A stretch of DNA of 64,000 bases from assembly GCA_965153355.1 (NCBI GenBank), contig OZ231126.1:110608001-110672000 (forward strand), written 5' to 3'. This stretch comes from Flaccisagitta enflata. Its lineage: Eukaryota > Chaetognatha > Sagittoidea > Aphragmophora. The position numbers were made by a program, and so were the translations under genes. This document shows positions 42,146-56,809 of this stretch, one piece after another. The notes beneath the pieces are model-generated. The model saw only the letters and a list, made by a program, of their open reading frames with translations. It was not told the origin of the DNA and searched no databases. The first letter of the stretch is position 1, and each line of letters begins with the position of its first letter.

Positions 42146-45100
42146 TTGAAAATCTATAAGAGGATGAATCGTTGCTTTTTCGCCGATAGATACGGGATGG
42201 GAAAGTGTGTATGATAGGTTACATGCTCATATTGAGAAACAAAGGCTTGCAGAGACTGAGATATATATACTTGACCCAATGACAGCTCATCTCACCCATG
42301 AAACATGATTGACAAGCATAGCCCTGTCCACTACCTCATTCCCTATTATTTGGTGTGCTGGGCACTTGCCTGCTCAAAACAACGATGGTCATATGTTTTA
42401 CCAAAAGCTCTTCTTATGTATCAACGACGGGCCTGTTATCGTGACAGGCATTTCTCTTTTGTATCAACGACGGGCTTTTTATCGTGACAGGCATGAACAG
42501 CGTAGGTACCCATTTCCTTTTCATGGGATGAGTCCACTGTTTCAAAGATACATATTGGTACAGGTACAGAGTCACATTTCCAGCGATCATCTTTTGATTC
42601 TGTCCATTTTCTTGAGTTCTATTTCTTCTCTCTCACAGATAGATACGGGATGGGAAAGTGTGTAAGATAGGTTACATGCTCATATTGAGAAACAAAGACT
42701 TGCAGAGACTGAGACATATGTATACTTGACCCAATAACAGCTCAACTCACCCATGAAACAAGATTGACGAGCAAAGCCCTGGCCACTACCTCATTCCCTA
42801 TCATTTGGTGTGCTGGGCACTTGCCAGCTCAAAACAACAATGGTCATATGTCTTAACAAAAGCTTCTCTTTTTTATCAACAACGGGCCTGTTATCGAGAC
42901 AGGCATGAACAGCATAGGCACCCATTTCCTTTATCAATGACGGGCTTTTTATCGTGACAGGCATGAACAGCGTAGGCACCCATTTCCTTTTCATGGGATC
43001 AGATCAAGACTATTACTCTCAAATAACGCTTGACTTTTGCGGTGAAAGATTCCATAATAACCGTCATCAGTTATCATTGTAGTTAAATCTATAAGAGGAT
43101 GAATCATTGCTTTTTCGCAGATAGATACGGGATGGGAAATTGTGTATGATAGGTTACATGCTCATATTGAGAAACAAAGACTTGCAGAGACTGAGATATA
43201 TATACTTGACCCAATGACAGCTCAACTCACCCATGAAACATGATTGACGAGCATAGCCCTGTCCACTACCTCATTCCCTATTATTTGGTGTGCTGGGCAC
43301 TTGCCTGCTCAAAACAACGATGGTCATATGTTTTACCAAAAGCTCTTCTTATGTATCAACAACGGGCTTGTTATCCTGACAGGCATTTCTCTTTTGATTC
43401 TGTCCATTTTTTTGAGTTCTGTTTCTTCTTTTTCGCAGATAGATACGGGATGGGAAAGTGTGTAAGATAGGTTACATGCTCATATTGAGAAACAAAGACT
43501 TGCAGAGACTGAGATATATATACTTGACCCAATGACAGCTCAACTCACCCATGAAACAAGATTGACGAGCATAGCCCTGTCCACTACCTCATTCCCTATC
43601 ATTTGGTGTGCTGGGCACTTGCCAGCTCAAAACAACAATGGTCATATGTTTTTACCAAAAGCTTCTCTTATGTATCAACAACGGGCCTGTTATCGAGACA
43701 GGCATGAAGAGCGTAGGCACCCATTTCCTTTATCAATGACGGGCTTTTTATTGTGACAGGCATGAACAGCGTAGGCACCCATTTCCTTTTCATGGGATGA
43801 GATCAAGACTATTACTCTCAAATAACGCTTGACTTTTGCGGTGAAAGATTCCACTTTAACCGTCATCAGTTATCATTGTAGTTAAATCTATAAGAGGATG
43901 AATCATTGCTTTTTCGCAGATAGATACGGGATGGGAAATTGTGTATGATAGGTTACATGCTCATATTGAGAAACAAAGACTTGCAGAGACTGAGATATAT
44001 ATACTTGACCCAATGACAGCTCAACTCACCCATGAAACATGATTGACGAGCATAGCCCTGTCCACTACCTCATTCCCTATTATTTGGTGTGCTGGGCACT
44101 TGCCTGCTCAAAACAACGATGGTCATATGTTTTACCAAAAGCTCTTCTTATGTATCAACAACGGGCTTGTTATCCTGACAGGCATTTCTCTTTTGTATCA
44201 ACGAAGGGCTTTTTATCGTGACAGGCATGAACAGCGTAGGTACCCATTTCCTTTTCATGGGATGAGTCCACTGTTTCAAAGATACATATTGGTACAGGTA
44301 CAGAGTCACATCTCCAGCGATCATCTTTTGATTCTGTCCATTTTCTTGAGTTCTATTTCTTCTTTTTCGCAGATAGATACGGGATGGGAAAGTGTGTAAG
44401 ATAGGTTACATGCTCATATTGAGAAACAAAGACTTGCAGAGACTGAGATATATATTCTTGACCCAATGACAGCTCAACTCACCCATGAAACAAGATTGAC
44501 GAGCATAGCCCTGTCCACTACCTTATTCCCTATCATTTGATGTGCTGGGCACTTGCCAGCTCAAAACAACGATGGTCATATGTTTTAACCAAAAGCTTCT
44601 CTTATGTATCAACAACGGGCCTGTTATCGAGACAGGCATGAAGAGCGTAGGCACCCATTTCCTTTATACATGAAGGGCTTTTTATCATGACAGGCATGAA
44701 CAGCGTAGGCACCCATTTCCTTTTCATGGGATGAGATCCAGACTATTACTCTCAAATAACGCTTGACTTTTGCGGTGAAAGATTCCACTTTAACCGTCAT
44801 CAGTTATCATTGTGGTTAAAACTATAAGAGGATGAATCGTTGCTTTTTCGCAGATAGATATAGGATGGGAAAGTGTGTATGATAGGTTACATGCTCATAT
44901 TGAGAAACAAAGACTTGCAGAGACTGAGATATATATACTTGACCCAATGACAGCTCAACTCACCCATGTCATGATTGACGAGCATAGCCTTGTCCACTAC
45001 CTCATTCCCTATTATTTGGTGTGCTGGGCACCTGCCTGCTCAAAACAACGATGGTCATATGTTTTACCAAAAGTTCTTCTTATGTATCAATGACGGGCCT

Positions 45101-48100
45101 GTTATCGTGACAGGCATTTCTCTTTTGTATCAACGACGGGCTTTTTATCCTGACAGGCATGAACAGCGTAGGTACCCATTTCCTTTTCATGGGATGAGTC
45201 CACTGTTTCAAAGATACATATTGGTACAGGTACAGAGTCACATTTCCAGCGATCATCTTTTGATTCTGTCCATTTTCTTGAGTTCTATTTCTTCTTTTTC
45301 ACAGATAGATACGGGATGGGAAAGTGTGTAAGATAGGTTACATGCTCATATTGAGAAACAAAGACTTGCAGAGACTGAGATATATATACTTGACCCAATG
45401 ACAGCTCAACTCACCCATGAAACAAGATTGACGAGCATAGCCCTGTCCACTACCTCATTCCCTATCATTTGGTGTGCTGGGCACTTGCCAGCTCAAAACA
45501 ACGATGGTCATATGTTTTAACCAAAAGCTTCTCTTATGTATCAACAACGGGCCTGTTATCGAGACAGGCATGAACAGCGTAGGCACCCATTTCCTTTTCA
45601 TGGGATGAGATCAAGACTATTACTCTCAAATAACGCTTGACTTTTGCGGTGAAAGATTCCACTTTAACCGTCATCAGTTATCATTGTGGTTAAAACTATA
45701 AGAGGATGAATTGTTGCTTTTTCGCAGATAGATACGGGATGGGAAAGTGTGTAAGATAGGTTACATGCTCATATTGAGAAACAAAGACTTGCAGAGACTG
45801 AGATATATATACTTGACCCAATGACAGCTCAACTCACCCATGAAACAAGATTGACGAGCATAGCCCTGTCCACTACCTCATTCCCTATCATTTGGTGTGC
45901 TGGGCACTTGCCAGCTCAAAACAACGATGGTCATATGTTTTAACCAAAAGCTTCTCTTATGTATCAACAACGGGCCTGTTATCGAGACAGGCATGAAGAG
46001 CGTAGGCACCCATTTCCTTTATACATGAAGGGCTTTTTATCGTGACAGGCATGAACAGCGTAGGCACCCATTTCCTTTTCATGGGATGAGATCCAGACTA
46101 TTACTCTCAAATAACGCTTGACTTTTGCGGTGAAAGATTCCACTTTAACCGTCATCAGTTATCATTGTGGTTAAAACTAAAACTATAAGAGGATGAATCG
46201 TTGCTTTTTCGGAGATAGATATAGGATGGGAAAGTGTGTATGATAGGTTACATGCTCATATTGAGAAACAAAGACTTGCAGAGACTGAGATATATATACT
46301 TGACCCAATGACAGTTCAACTCACCCATGTCATGATTGACGAGCATAGCCTTGTCCACTACCTCATTCCCTATTATTTGGTGTGCTGGGCACCTGCCTGC
46401 TCAAAACAACGATGGTCATATGTTTTACCAAAAGTTCTTCTTATGTATCAATGACGGGCCTGTTATCGTGACAGGCATTTCTCTTTTGTATCAACGACGG
46501 GCTTTTTATCCTGACAGGCATGAACAGCGTAGGTACCCATTTCCTTTTCATGGGATGAGTCCACTGTTTCAAAGATACATATTGGAACAGGTACAGAGTC
46601 ACATTTCCAGCGATCATCTTTTGATTCTGTCCATTTTCTTGAGTTCTATTTCTTCTTTTGCACAGATAGATATGGGATGGGAAAGTGTGTAAGATAGGTT
46701 ACATGCTCATATTGAGAAACAAAGACTTGCAGAGACTGAGATATATATACTTGACCCAATGACAGCTCAACTCACCCATGAAACAAGATTGACGAGCATA
46801 GCCCTGTCCACTACCTCATTCCCTATCATTTGGTGTGCTGGGCACTTGCCAGCTCAAAACAACGATGGTCATATGTTTTAACCAAAAGCTTCTCTTATGT
46901 ATCAACAACGGGCCTGTTATCGAGACAGGCATGAAGAGCGTAGGCACCCATTTCCTTTATACATGAAGGGCTTTTTATCGTGACAGGCATGAACAGCGTA
47001 GGCACCCTTTTCCTTTTCATGGGATGAGATCCAGACTATTACTCTCAAATAACGCTTGACTTTTGCGGTGAAAGATTCCACTTTAACCGTCATCAGTTAT
47101 CATTGTGGTTAAAACTATAAGAGGATGAATCGTTGCTTTTTCGCAGATAGATATAGGATGGGAAAGTGTGTATGATAGGTTACATGCTCATATTGAGAAA
47201 CAAAGACTTGCAGAGACTGAGATATATATACTTGACCCAATGACAGCTCAACTCACCCATGTCATGATTGACAAGCATAGCCTTGTCCACTACCTCATTC
47301 CCTATTATTTGGTGTGCTGGGCACCTGCCTGCTCAAAACAACGATGGTCATATGTTTTACCAAAAGTTCTTCTTATGTATCAATGACGGGCCTGTTATCG
47401 TGACAGGCATTTCTCTTTTGTATCAACGACGGGCTTTTTATCCTGACAGGCATGAACAGCGTAGGTACCCATTTTCTTTTCATGGGATGAGTCCACTGTT
47501 TCAAAGATACATATTGGTACAGGTACAGAATCACATTTCCAGCGATCATCTTTTGATTCTGTCCATTTTCTTGAGTTCTATTTCTTCTTTTTTACAGATA
47601 GATACGGGATGGGAAAGTGTGTAAGATAGGTTACATGCTCATATTGAGAAACAAAGACTTGCAGAGACTGAGATATATATATACTTGACCCAATGACAGC
47701 TCAACTCACCCATGAAACAAGATTGACGAGCATAGCCCTGTCCACTACCTCATTCCCTATTATTTGGTGTGCTGGGCACTTGCCAGCTCAAAACAACGAT
47801 GGTCATATGTTTTAACCAAAAGCTTCTCTTATGTATCAACAACGGGCCTGTTATCGAGACAGGCATGAACAGCGTAGGCACCCATTTCCTTTTCATGGGA
47901 TGAGATCAAGACTATTACTCTCAAATAACGCTTGACTTTTGCGGTGAAAGATTCCACTTTAACCGTCATGAGTTATCATTGTGGTTAAAACTATTAGAGG
48001 ATGAATCGTTGCTTTTTCGCAGATAGATACGGGATGGGAAAGTGTGTATGATAGGTTACATGCTCATATTGAGAAACAAAGTCTTGCAGAGACTGAGATA

Positions 48101-48104
48101 TATA

Positions 48105-48515
48105 CCACGCGTATCAAAAAAAAAGACGCATCCCTTGATTTATGACTAAAAGAGATAAAAAAAATAATTTTAACTATTTTCACTTAAGTCATTTTTGAAA
48201 ATTTTCGAAAAATCTTTCATTCTAGACCAACCCCAGGTCTGTATCTCAAACGGTTTAGGAGCTAGAGCTCTGCAAAGAGAAGCACTATTTCGCTGAAATG
48301 CACATTTTACATAGAGATTGCAAAACTGAAACAGGCAACATTTTTACTCAAACTAATGCCATTTCTAAACGAAAAAAGATAGAAATACCAGATTGGTGCC
48401 AAATGAAAGTACTTTCGAAGGGCTTTAAAATGGTCTAAGATTTTTATTAGTTTCTCAGAACCTTTATGGCTAAATGAGCCATTTAGAAGTGCGTCTTTTT
48501 TTTTGATACGCGTGG
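48105..48515. mobile_element. 411-bp Tc1/mariner-like MITE with TA duplication
   Basis: It is bounded by 26-bp perfect inverted repeats starting CCACGCGTATC and ending GATACGCGTGG. It is flanked by TA on both sides (48103-48104, 48516-48517). The empty site is seen in neighbouring monomers (GAGATATATATTCTTGACC). No transposase is encoded. Confidence 0.9.
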
Positions 48516-49346
48516 TATTCTTGACCCAATGACAGCTCAACTCACCCATGAAACATGATTGACGAGCATAGCCCTGTCCACTACCTCATTCCCTATTATT
48601 TGGTGTGCTGGGCACTTGCCTGCTCAAAACAACGATTGTCATATGTTTTACCAAAAGCTTTTCTTATGTATCAATGACGGGCCTCTTATCGTGACAGGCA
48701 TTTCTCTTTTGTATCAACGACAGGCTTTTTATCGTGACAGGCATAAACAGCGTAGGTACCAAATTCCTTTTCATGGGATGAGTCCACTGTTTCAAAGATA
48801 CACATTGGTACAGGTACAGAGTCACATCTCCAGCGATCATCTTTTGATTCTGTCCATTTTCTTGAGTTCTATTTCTTCTTTTTCGCAGATAGATACAAGA
48901 TGGGAAAGTGTGTAAGATAGGTTACATATTCATATTGAGAAACAAAGACTTGCAGAGACTGAGATATATATACGTGACCCAATGACAGCTCAACTCACCC
49001 ATGAAACATGATTGACAAGCATAGCCCTGTCCACTACCTCATTCCCTATTATTTGGTGTGCTGGGGACTTGCCTGCTCAAAACAACGATGGTCATATGTT
49101 TTACCAAAAGCTCTTCTTATGTATCAACGACGGGCCTGTTATCGTGACAGGCATTTCTCTTTTTTATCAATGCCGGGCTTTTTATCGTGACAGGCATGAA
49201 CAGCGTAGGTACCCATTTCCTTTTCATGGGATGAGTCCACTGTTTGAAAGATACACATTGGTACAGGTACAGAGTCACATCTCCAGCGATCATCTATTGA
49301 TTCTGTCCATTTTCTTGAGTTCTATTTCTTCTTTTTCGATAGATAC

Positions 49347-52300
49347 GGGATCTCATCCCATGAAAAGGAAATGGGTGCTTACGCTGTTTATGCCTGTCAC
49401 GATAAAAAGCCCGTCATTGATAAAGGAAATGGGTGCCTACGCTGTTCATGCCTGTCTCGATAACAGGCCCGTTGTTGATACATAAGAGAAGCTTTTGGTT
49501 AAAACATATGACCATCGTTGTTTTGAGCAGGCAAGTGCCCAGCACACCAAATAATAGGGAATGAGGTAGTGGACAGGGCTATGCTCGTCAATCTTGTTTC
49601 ATGGGTGAGTTGAGCTGTCATTGGGTCAAGTATATAGATCTCAGTCTCTGCAAGTCTTTGTTTCTCAATATGAGCATGTAACCTATCATACACACTTTCC
49701 CATCCCGTATCTATCTGCAAAAAAGCAACGATTCATCCTCTTATAGTTTTAACCACAATGATAACTGATGACAGTTAAAGTGGAATCTTTCACCGCAAAA
49801 GTCAAGCGTAATTTGAGAGTAATAGTCTTGATCTCATCCCATGAAAAGGAAATGGGTGCCTACACTGTTCGAGCCTGTCATGATAAAATGCCCGTCATTG
49901 ATAAAGGAAATGGGTGCCTACGCTTTTCATGCCTGTCTCGATAACAGGCCCGTTGTTGATACATAAGAGAAGCTTTTGGTTAAAACATATGACCATCGTT
50001 GTTTTGAGCTGGCAAGTGCCCAGCACACCAAATGATAGGGAATGAGGTAGTGGACAGGGCTATGCTCGTCAATCTTGTTTCATGGATGAGTTGAGCTGTC
50101 ATTGGGTCAAGTATATATATTTCAGTCTCTGCAAGTCTTTGTTTCTCAATATGAGCATGTAACCTATCTTACACACTTTCCCATCCCATATCTATCTGCG
50201 AAAAAGAAGAAATAGAACTCAAGAAAATGGACAGAATCAAAAGTAGGGGGTCATGGTTGGAAAAGGGGTCATTAAACCAACATTTGGACAAAGTTTGTTT
50301 GATAATCTAACCTTCCTGACTTCATCAGCACTCATTTTGAAGGGCTAATCACTAAAATGTCCAAGTCCTGTTCATTTGTTCATAGATCAAGGTCATGATA
50401 GAAAAATGCGCCCTCTGAGAGAAAGGCGTCACATCCACTGGTTAAAAGTCACTTGTTTTGAAGCCTCTGTGGCTAGATGTCAAGTGTTCTAGTTTTTTTC
50501 TCCCCAATTTGACACTTCCCATACAGGTTGAGGTTAAAAATCTCTCTTTGATGATAAATTTCACCTCACAACCCTTGTAAACTTTGCCCGAACCTCCCCA
50601 AATTCAATGTTTTTAGTTGTAGCGTGGATCTGGCAGATATAGAGCTTGGACTGGGACATTTGTGCTTTATCAAGTGGTGTAGCATGATAATTTCTTAGTA
50701 GGGATGTCAATCACAATCAGGAACTGGTCATATATGGACTTTTCAATCTTCTATGAAAATTATAGTCCCTTCAAGACCCCCTAAATACCTATCCTTAAAT
50801 TGACCTTACAGCTTTAAAATGGAGCTTCGAGGCTCAAATTTGAGGGTTAGCTAGGGGGTCATGGTTGGAAAAGGGGTCATTAAACCAACATTTGGACAAA
50901 GTTTGTTTGATAATCTAACCTTCCTGACTTCATCAGCACTCATTTTGTAGGGCTAATCGCTAAAATGTCCAAGTCCTGTTCATTTGTTCATAGATCAAGG
51001 TCATGATTGAAAAATGCGCCCTCTGAGAGAAAGGCGTCACATCCACTGGTTAAAAGTCACTTGTTTTGAAGCCTCTGTGGCTAGATGTCAAGTGTTCTAG
51101 TTTTTTTCTCCCCAATTTGACACTTCCCATACAGGTTGAGGTTAAAAATCTCTCTTTGATGATAAATTTCACCTCACAACCCCTGCAAACTTTGCCCGAA
51201 CCTCCCCAAATTCAATGTTTTTAGTTGTAGCGTGGATCTGGCAGATATAGAGCTTGGACTGGGACATTTGTGCTTTATCAAGTGGTGTAGCATGATAATT
51301 TTTTAGTAGGGATGTCAATCACAATCAGGAACTGGTCATATATGGACTTTTCAATCTTCTATGAAAATTATAGTCCCTTCAAGACCCCCTATCAAAAGAT
51401 GATCGCTGGAGATGTGACTCTGTACCTGTACCAATGTGTATCTTTGAAACAGTGGACTCATCCCATGAAAAGAAAATGGGTACCTACGCTGTTCATGCCT
51501 GTCATGATAAAAAGCCCGTCGTTGATACAAAAGAGAAATGCCTGTCACAATAACAGGCCCGTCGTTGATACATAAGAAGAGCTTTTGGCAAAACATATGA
51601 CCATCGTTGTCGCTGGAGATGTGACTCTGTACCTGTACCAATGTGTATCTTTGAAACAGTGGACTCATCCCATGAAAAGGAAATGGGTACCTACGCTGTT
51701 CATGCCTGTCACGATAAAAAGCCCGTTGTTGATACAAAAGAGAAATGCCTGTCACGATAACAGGCCCGTCGTTGATACATAAGAAGAGCTTTTGGTAAAA
51801 CAAATGACCATCGTTGTTTTGAGCAGGCAAGTGCTCAGCACACCAAATAATAGGGAATGAGGTAGTGGACAGGGCTATGCTCGTCAATCATGTTTCATGG
51901 GTGAGTTGAGCTGTCATTGGGTCAAGTATATATATCTCAGTCTCTGCAAGTCTTTGTTTCTCAATATGAGCATGTAACCTATCATACACACTTTCCCATC
52001 CCGTATCTATCTGCGAAAAAGCAACGATTCATCCTCTTATAGTTTTAACCACAATGATAACTGATGACGGTTAAAGTGGAATCTTTCACCGCAAAAGTCA
52101 AGCGTTATTTGAGAGTAATAGTCTTGATCTCATCCCATGAAAAGGAAATGGGTGCCTACGCTGTTCATGCCTGTCACGATAACAGGCCCGTTGTTGATAC
52201 ATAAGAGAAGCTTTTGGTTAAAACATATGACCATCGTTGTTTTGAGCTGGCAAGTGCCCAGCACACCAAATGATAGGGAATGAGGTAGTGGACAGGGCTA

Positions 52301-53118
52301 TGCTCGTCAATCTTGTTTCATGGGTGAGTTGAGCTGTCATTGGGTCAAGTATATATATCTCAGTCTCTGCAAGTCTTTGTTTCTCAATATGAGCATGTAA
52401 CCTATCTTACACACTTTCCCATCCTGTATCTATCTGCGTAAAAGAAGAAATAGAACTCAAGAAAATGGACAGAATCAAAAGATGATCGCTGGAGATATGA
52501 CGCCGTAGCTGTACCAATGTGTATCTTTGAAACAGTGGACTCATCCCATGAAAAGGAAATGGGTACCTACGCTGTTCATGCCTGTCTCGATAACAGGCCC
52601 GTTGTTGATACATAAGAGAAGCTTTTGGTTAAAACATATGACCATCGTTGTTTTGAGCTGGCAAGTGCCCAGCACACCAAATGATAGGGAATGAGGTAAT
52701 GGACAGGGCTATGCTCGTCAATCTTGTTTCATGGGTGAGTTGAGCTTTCATTAGGTCAAGTATATATATCTCAGTCTCTGCAAGTCTTTGTTTTTCAATA
52801 TGAGCATGTAACCTATCTTACACACTTTCCCATCCCGTATCTATCTGCGAAAAAGAAGAAATAGAACTCAAGAAAATGGACAGAATCAAAAGATGATCGC
52901 TGGAGATGTGACTCTGTACCTGTACCAATGTGTATCTTTGAAACAGTGGACTCATCCCATGAAAAGGAAATGGGTACCTACGCTGTTCATGCCTGTCACG
53001 ATAAAAAGCCCGTTGTTGATACAAAAGAGAAATGCCTGTCACGATAACAGGCCCGTGTTGATACATAAGAAGAGCTTTTGGTAAAACATATGACCATCGT
53101 TATTTGGAGCTGGCAAGT
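49347..53118 (-). repeat. Inverted satellite segment, first
   Basis: From ATACGGGA|TCTCATCCC (about 49346) the monomers run on the - strand until the switch back near 53118 (GGCAAGTG|TTTCTC). The composite insertion at 50244-51391 is inside. Confidence 0.9.
50244..51391. mobile_element. Composite hAT-like MITE pair
   Basis: Two 540-bp copies (50244-50783, 50852-51391), each with TAGGGGGTC ... GACCCCCTA termini, are separated by 68 bp. The whole pair is flanked by TCAAAAG direct repeats (50237-50243 and 51392-51398), present once in empty monomers. Terminal sequence and 7-8 bp duplication fit hAT-type elements. The pair appears to have inserted as one unit. Confidence 0.8.
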
Positions 53119-53289
53119 GTTTCTCTTTTGTATCAACAACGGGCTTTTTATCGTGACAGGCATGAAAAGCGTAGGTACCCAATTCCTTTTCATGGGATGA
53201 GTCCACTGTTTCAAAGATAAACATTGGCACAGGTACAGAGTCACATCTCCAGTGATCATCTTTTGATTCTGTCCATTTTCTTGAGTTCT

Positions 53290-53650
53290 ATTTCTTCTTT
53301 TTCAGAAGATACAATGGAAAAGTGGCAAGATGGGTGCATAGTATATTGGTAAGGCTGCAGAGACTGGGTCATATGCTTGACCAAATGACAGCTCAGCTCA
53401 CCCATGGCCAGATTGGCGAGGCATAGCCTGTCACTACAGACTATATCGTGGTGTGCTGCTGCCAGCTCAAACAATGATGGTCATATCGACGCAGCCAAAA
53501 GCTTCTCTTATCTTAATAACAGACCTATCGGAACAAGTATCAACAACGACATTTCGCTATCAACGACAGGCTTTTTATCGCATGGGCACTTAGACAGCGT
53601 AGGCGCATTTCCTTTTTCATGGGATGAGATCAAGACTATTACTCTCAAAT
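53290..53650. repeat. Degraded satellite monomers
   Basis: Here and at 54180-54270, 55070-55460, 57400-57500, 57650-57750 and 58680-59420 the monomers show dense small insertions and deletions, while flanks are nearly identical to other copies. This is either old sequence or consensus error. Confidence 0.6.
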
Positions 53651-56437
53651 AACGCTTGACTTTTGCGGTGAAAGATTCCACTTTAACCGTCATCAGTTAT
53701 CATTGTGGTTAAAACTATAAGAGGATGAATCGTTGCTTTTTCGCAGATAGATACGGGATGGGAAAGTGTGTATGATAGGTTACATGCTCATATTGAGAAA
53801 CAAAGACTTGCAGAGACTGAGATATATATACTTGACCCAATGACAGCTCAACTCACCCATGAAACATGATTGACGAGCATAGCCCTGTCCACTACCTCAT
53901 TCCCTATCATTTGGTGTGCTGGGCACTTGCCAGCTCAAAACAACGATGGTCATATGTTTTAACCAAAAGCTTCTCTTATGTATCAACAACGGGCCTGTTA
54001 TCGAGACAGGCATGAACAGCGTAGGCACCCATTTCCTTTATCAATGACGGAATTTTTATCGTGACAGGCATGAACAGCGTAGGCACCCAAAACAAGATTG
54101 AAGAGCAAAGCCCTGTCCACTACCTCATTCCCTATCATTTGGTGTGCTGGGCACTTGCCAGCTCAAAACAACGATGGTCATATGTTTTAGCTCTTCTTAT
54201 GTATCCCAGCAGACGGGCCTGTTATCGTGAGCATTTCTCTTTAACTTTATCAACTTGATGGGCTTTTTATCGTGACAGGCATGAACAGCATAGGTACCCA
54301 TTTCCTTTTCATGGGATGAGTCCACTGTTTCAAAGATACACATTGGTACAGGTACAGAGTCACATCTCCAGCGATCATCTTTTGATTCTGTCCATTTTCT
54401 TGAGTTCTATTTCTTCTTTTTCGCAGATAGATACGGGATGGGAAAGTGTGTAAGATAGGTTACATGCTCATATTGAGAAACAAAGACTTGCAGAGACTGA
54501 GATATATATACTTGACCCAATGACAGCTCAACTCACCCATGAAACATGATTGACAAGCATAGCCCTGTCCACTACCTCATTCCCTATTATTTGGTGTGCT
54601 GGGCACTTGCCTGCTCAAAACAACGATGGTCATATGTTTTACCAAAAGCTCTTCTTATGTATCAGCGATGGGCCTGCTATTGTGACAGGCATTTCTCTTT
54701 TGTATCAACGACGGGCTTTTTATCGTGACAGGCATGAACAGCGTAGGTACCCATTTCCTTTTCATGGGATGAGTCCACTGTTTCAAAGATACACATTGGT
54801 ACAGGTACAGAGTCAAATCTCCAGTGATCATCTTTTGATTCTGTCCATTTTCTTGAGTTCTATTTCTTCTTTTTCGCAGAGAGATACGGGATGGGAAAGT
54901 GTGTAAGATAGGTTACATGCTCATATTGAGAAACAAAGACTTGCAGAGACTGAGATATATATTGTTCCACATGTCATATACTTGACCCAATGACAGCTCA
55001 ACTCACCCATGAAACAAGATTGACGAGCATAGCCCTGTCCACTACCTCATTCCCTATCATTTGGTGTGCTAGGCACTTGCCAGCTCAAAGCAACGATGGT
55101 CTGCTCAGCACAACCAAAAGCTTCTCTTATGTATCAACAACTTGGGCCTGTTATCGAGATGAGCATGAAGAGTAAATGAAGCACCCATTTCCTTTATACC
55201 ATGAAAGGGGCTTTTTATCGTGACAGGCATGAACAGCGTAGGCACCCATTTCCTTTTCATGGGATGAGATCCAGACTATTACTCTCAAATAACGCTTGAC
55301 TTTTGCGGTGAAAGATTCCACTTTAACCGTCATCAGTTATCATTGTGGTTAAAACTATAAGAGGATGAATGGTTTACCCATGTGTATCTTTGAAACAGTG
55401 GACACCTTTAATGGTTTTGTCCATTGACTCTTGTGTGAGATGTGGTGGATAAACAAAGCGTTTTTTGAGACTGAGATATATATACTTGACCCAACGACAG
55501 CTCAACTCACCCATGTCATGATTGACAAGCATAGCCTTGTCCACTACCTCATTCCCTATTATTTGGTGTGCTGGGCACCTGCCTGCTCAAAACAACGATG
55601 GTCATATGTTTTACCAAAAGCTCTTCTTATGTATCAACAACGGGCCTGTTATCGTGACAGGCATTTCTCTTTTGTATCAACAACGGGCTTTTTATCGTGA
55701 CAGGCATGAACAGCGTAGGTACCCATTTCCTTTTCATGGGATGAGTCCACTGTTTCAAAGATACACATTGGTACAGGTACAGAGTCACATCTCCAGTGAT
55801 CATCTTTTGATTCTGTCCATTTTCTTGAGTTCTATTTCTTCTTTTTCGCAGATAGATACAGGATGGAAAGTGTGTAAGATAGGTTACATGCTCATATTGA
55901 GAAACAAAGACTTGCAGAGACTGAGATATATATACTTGACCCAATGACAGCTCAACTCACCCATGAAACAAGATTGACGAGCATAGCCCTGTCCACTACC
56001 TCATTCCCTATCATTTGGTGTGCTGGGCACTTGCCAGCTCAAAACAACGATGGTCATATGTTTTAACTAAAAGCTTCTCTTATGTATCAACAACGGGCCT
56101 GTTATCAAGACAGGCATGGGCAACGTAGGCACCCATTTCCCTTTTCATGGGATGAGATCAAGACTATTACTCTCCAATAACGCTTGACTTTTGCGGTGAA
56201 AGATTCCACAGCTACAGAGTCATGTCTCCAGCGATCATCTTTTGATTCAGTCCATTTTCTTGAGTTCTAATTCTTCTTTTTTGCAGATAGATACCGGATG
56301 GGAAAGTGTGTAAGATACGTTACATGCTCATATTGAGAAACAAAGACTTTGAGAGACTGAGATATATATACTTGACCTAATGACAGCTCATCTCACCCAT
56401 GAAACAAGATTGACGAGCATAGCCCTGTCCATTACCT

Positions 56438-56809
56438 GACTAAAAGAGATAAAAAAAATAATTTTAACTATTTTCACTTAAGTCATTTTTGAAAATTTTC
56501 GAAAAATCTTTCATTCTAGACCAACCCCAGGTCTGTATCTCAAACGGTTTAGGAGCTAGAGCTCTGCAAAGAGAAGCACTATTTCGCTGAAATGCACATT
56601 TTACATAGAGATTGCAAAACTGAAACAGGCAACATTTTTACTCAAACTAATGCCATTTCTAAACGAAAAAAGATAGAAATACCAGATTGGTGCCAAATGA
56701 AAGTACTTTCGAAGGGCTTTAAAATGGTTTAAGATTTTTATTAGTTTCTCAGAACCTTTATGGCTAAATGAGCCATTTAGAAGTGCGTCTTTTTTTTTGA
56801 TACGCGTGG
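56438..56809. mobile_element. 5'-truncated second copy of the same MITE
   Basis: Nearly identical to 48141-48515 and continuing into the same satellite context on its right. Its left inverted repeat is lost at a junction after CCATTACCT. It was copied with the satellite rather than by transposition. Confidence 0.9.
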
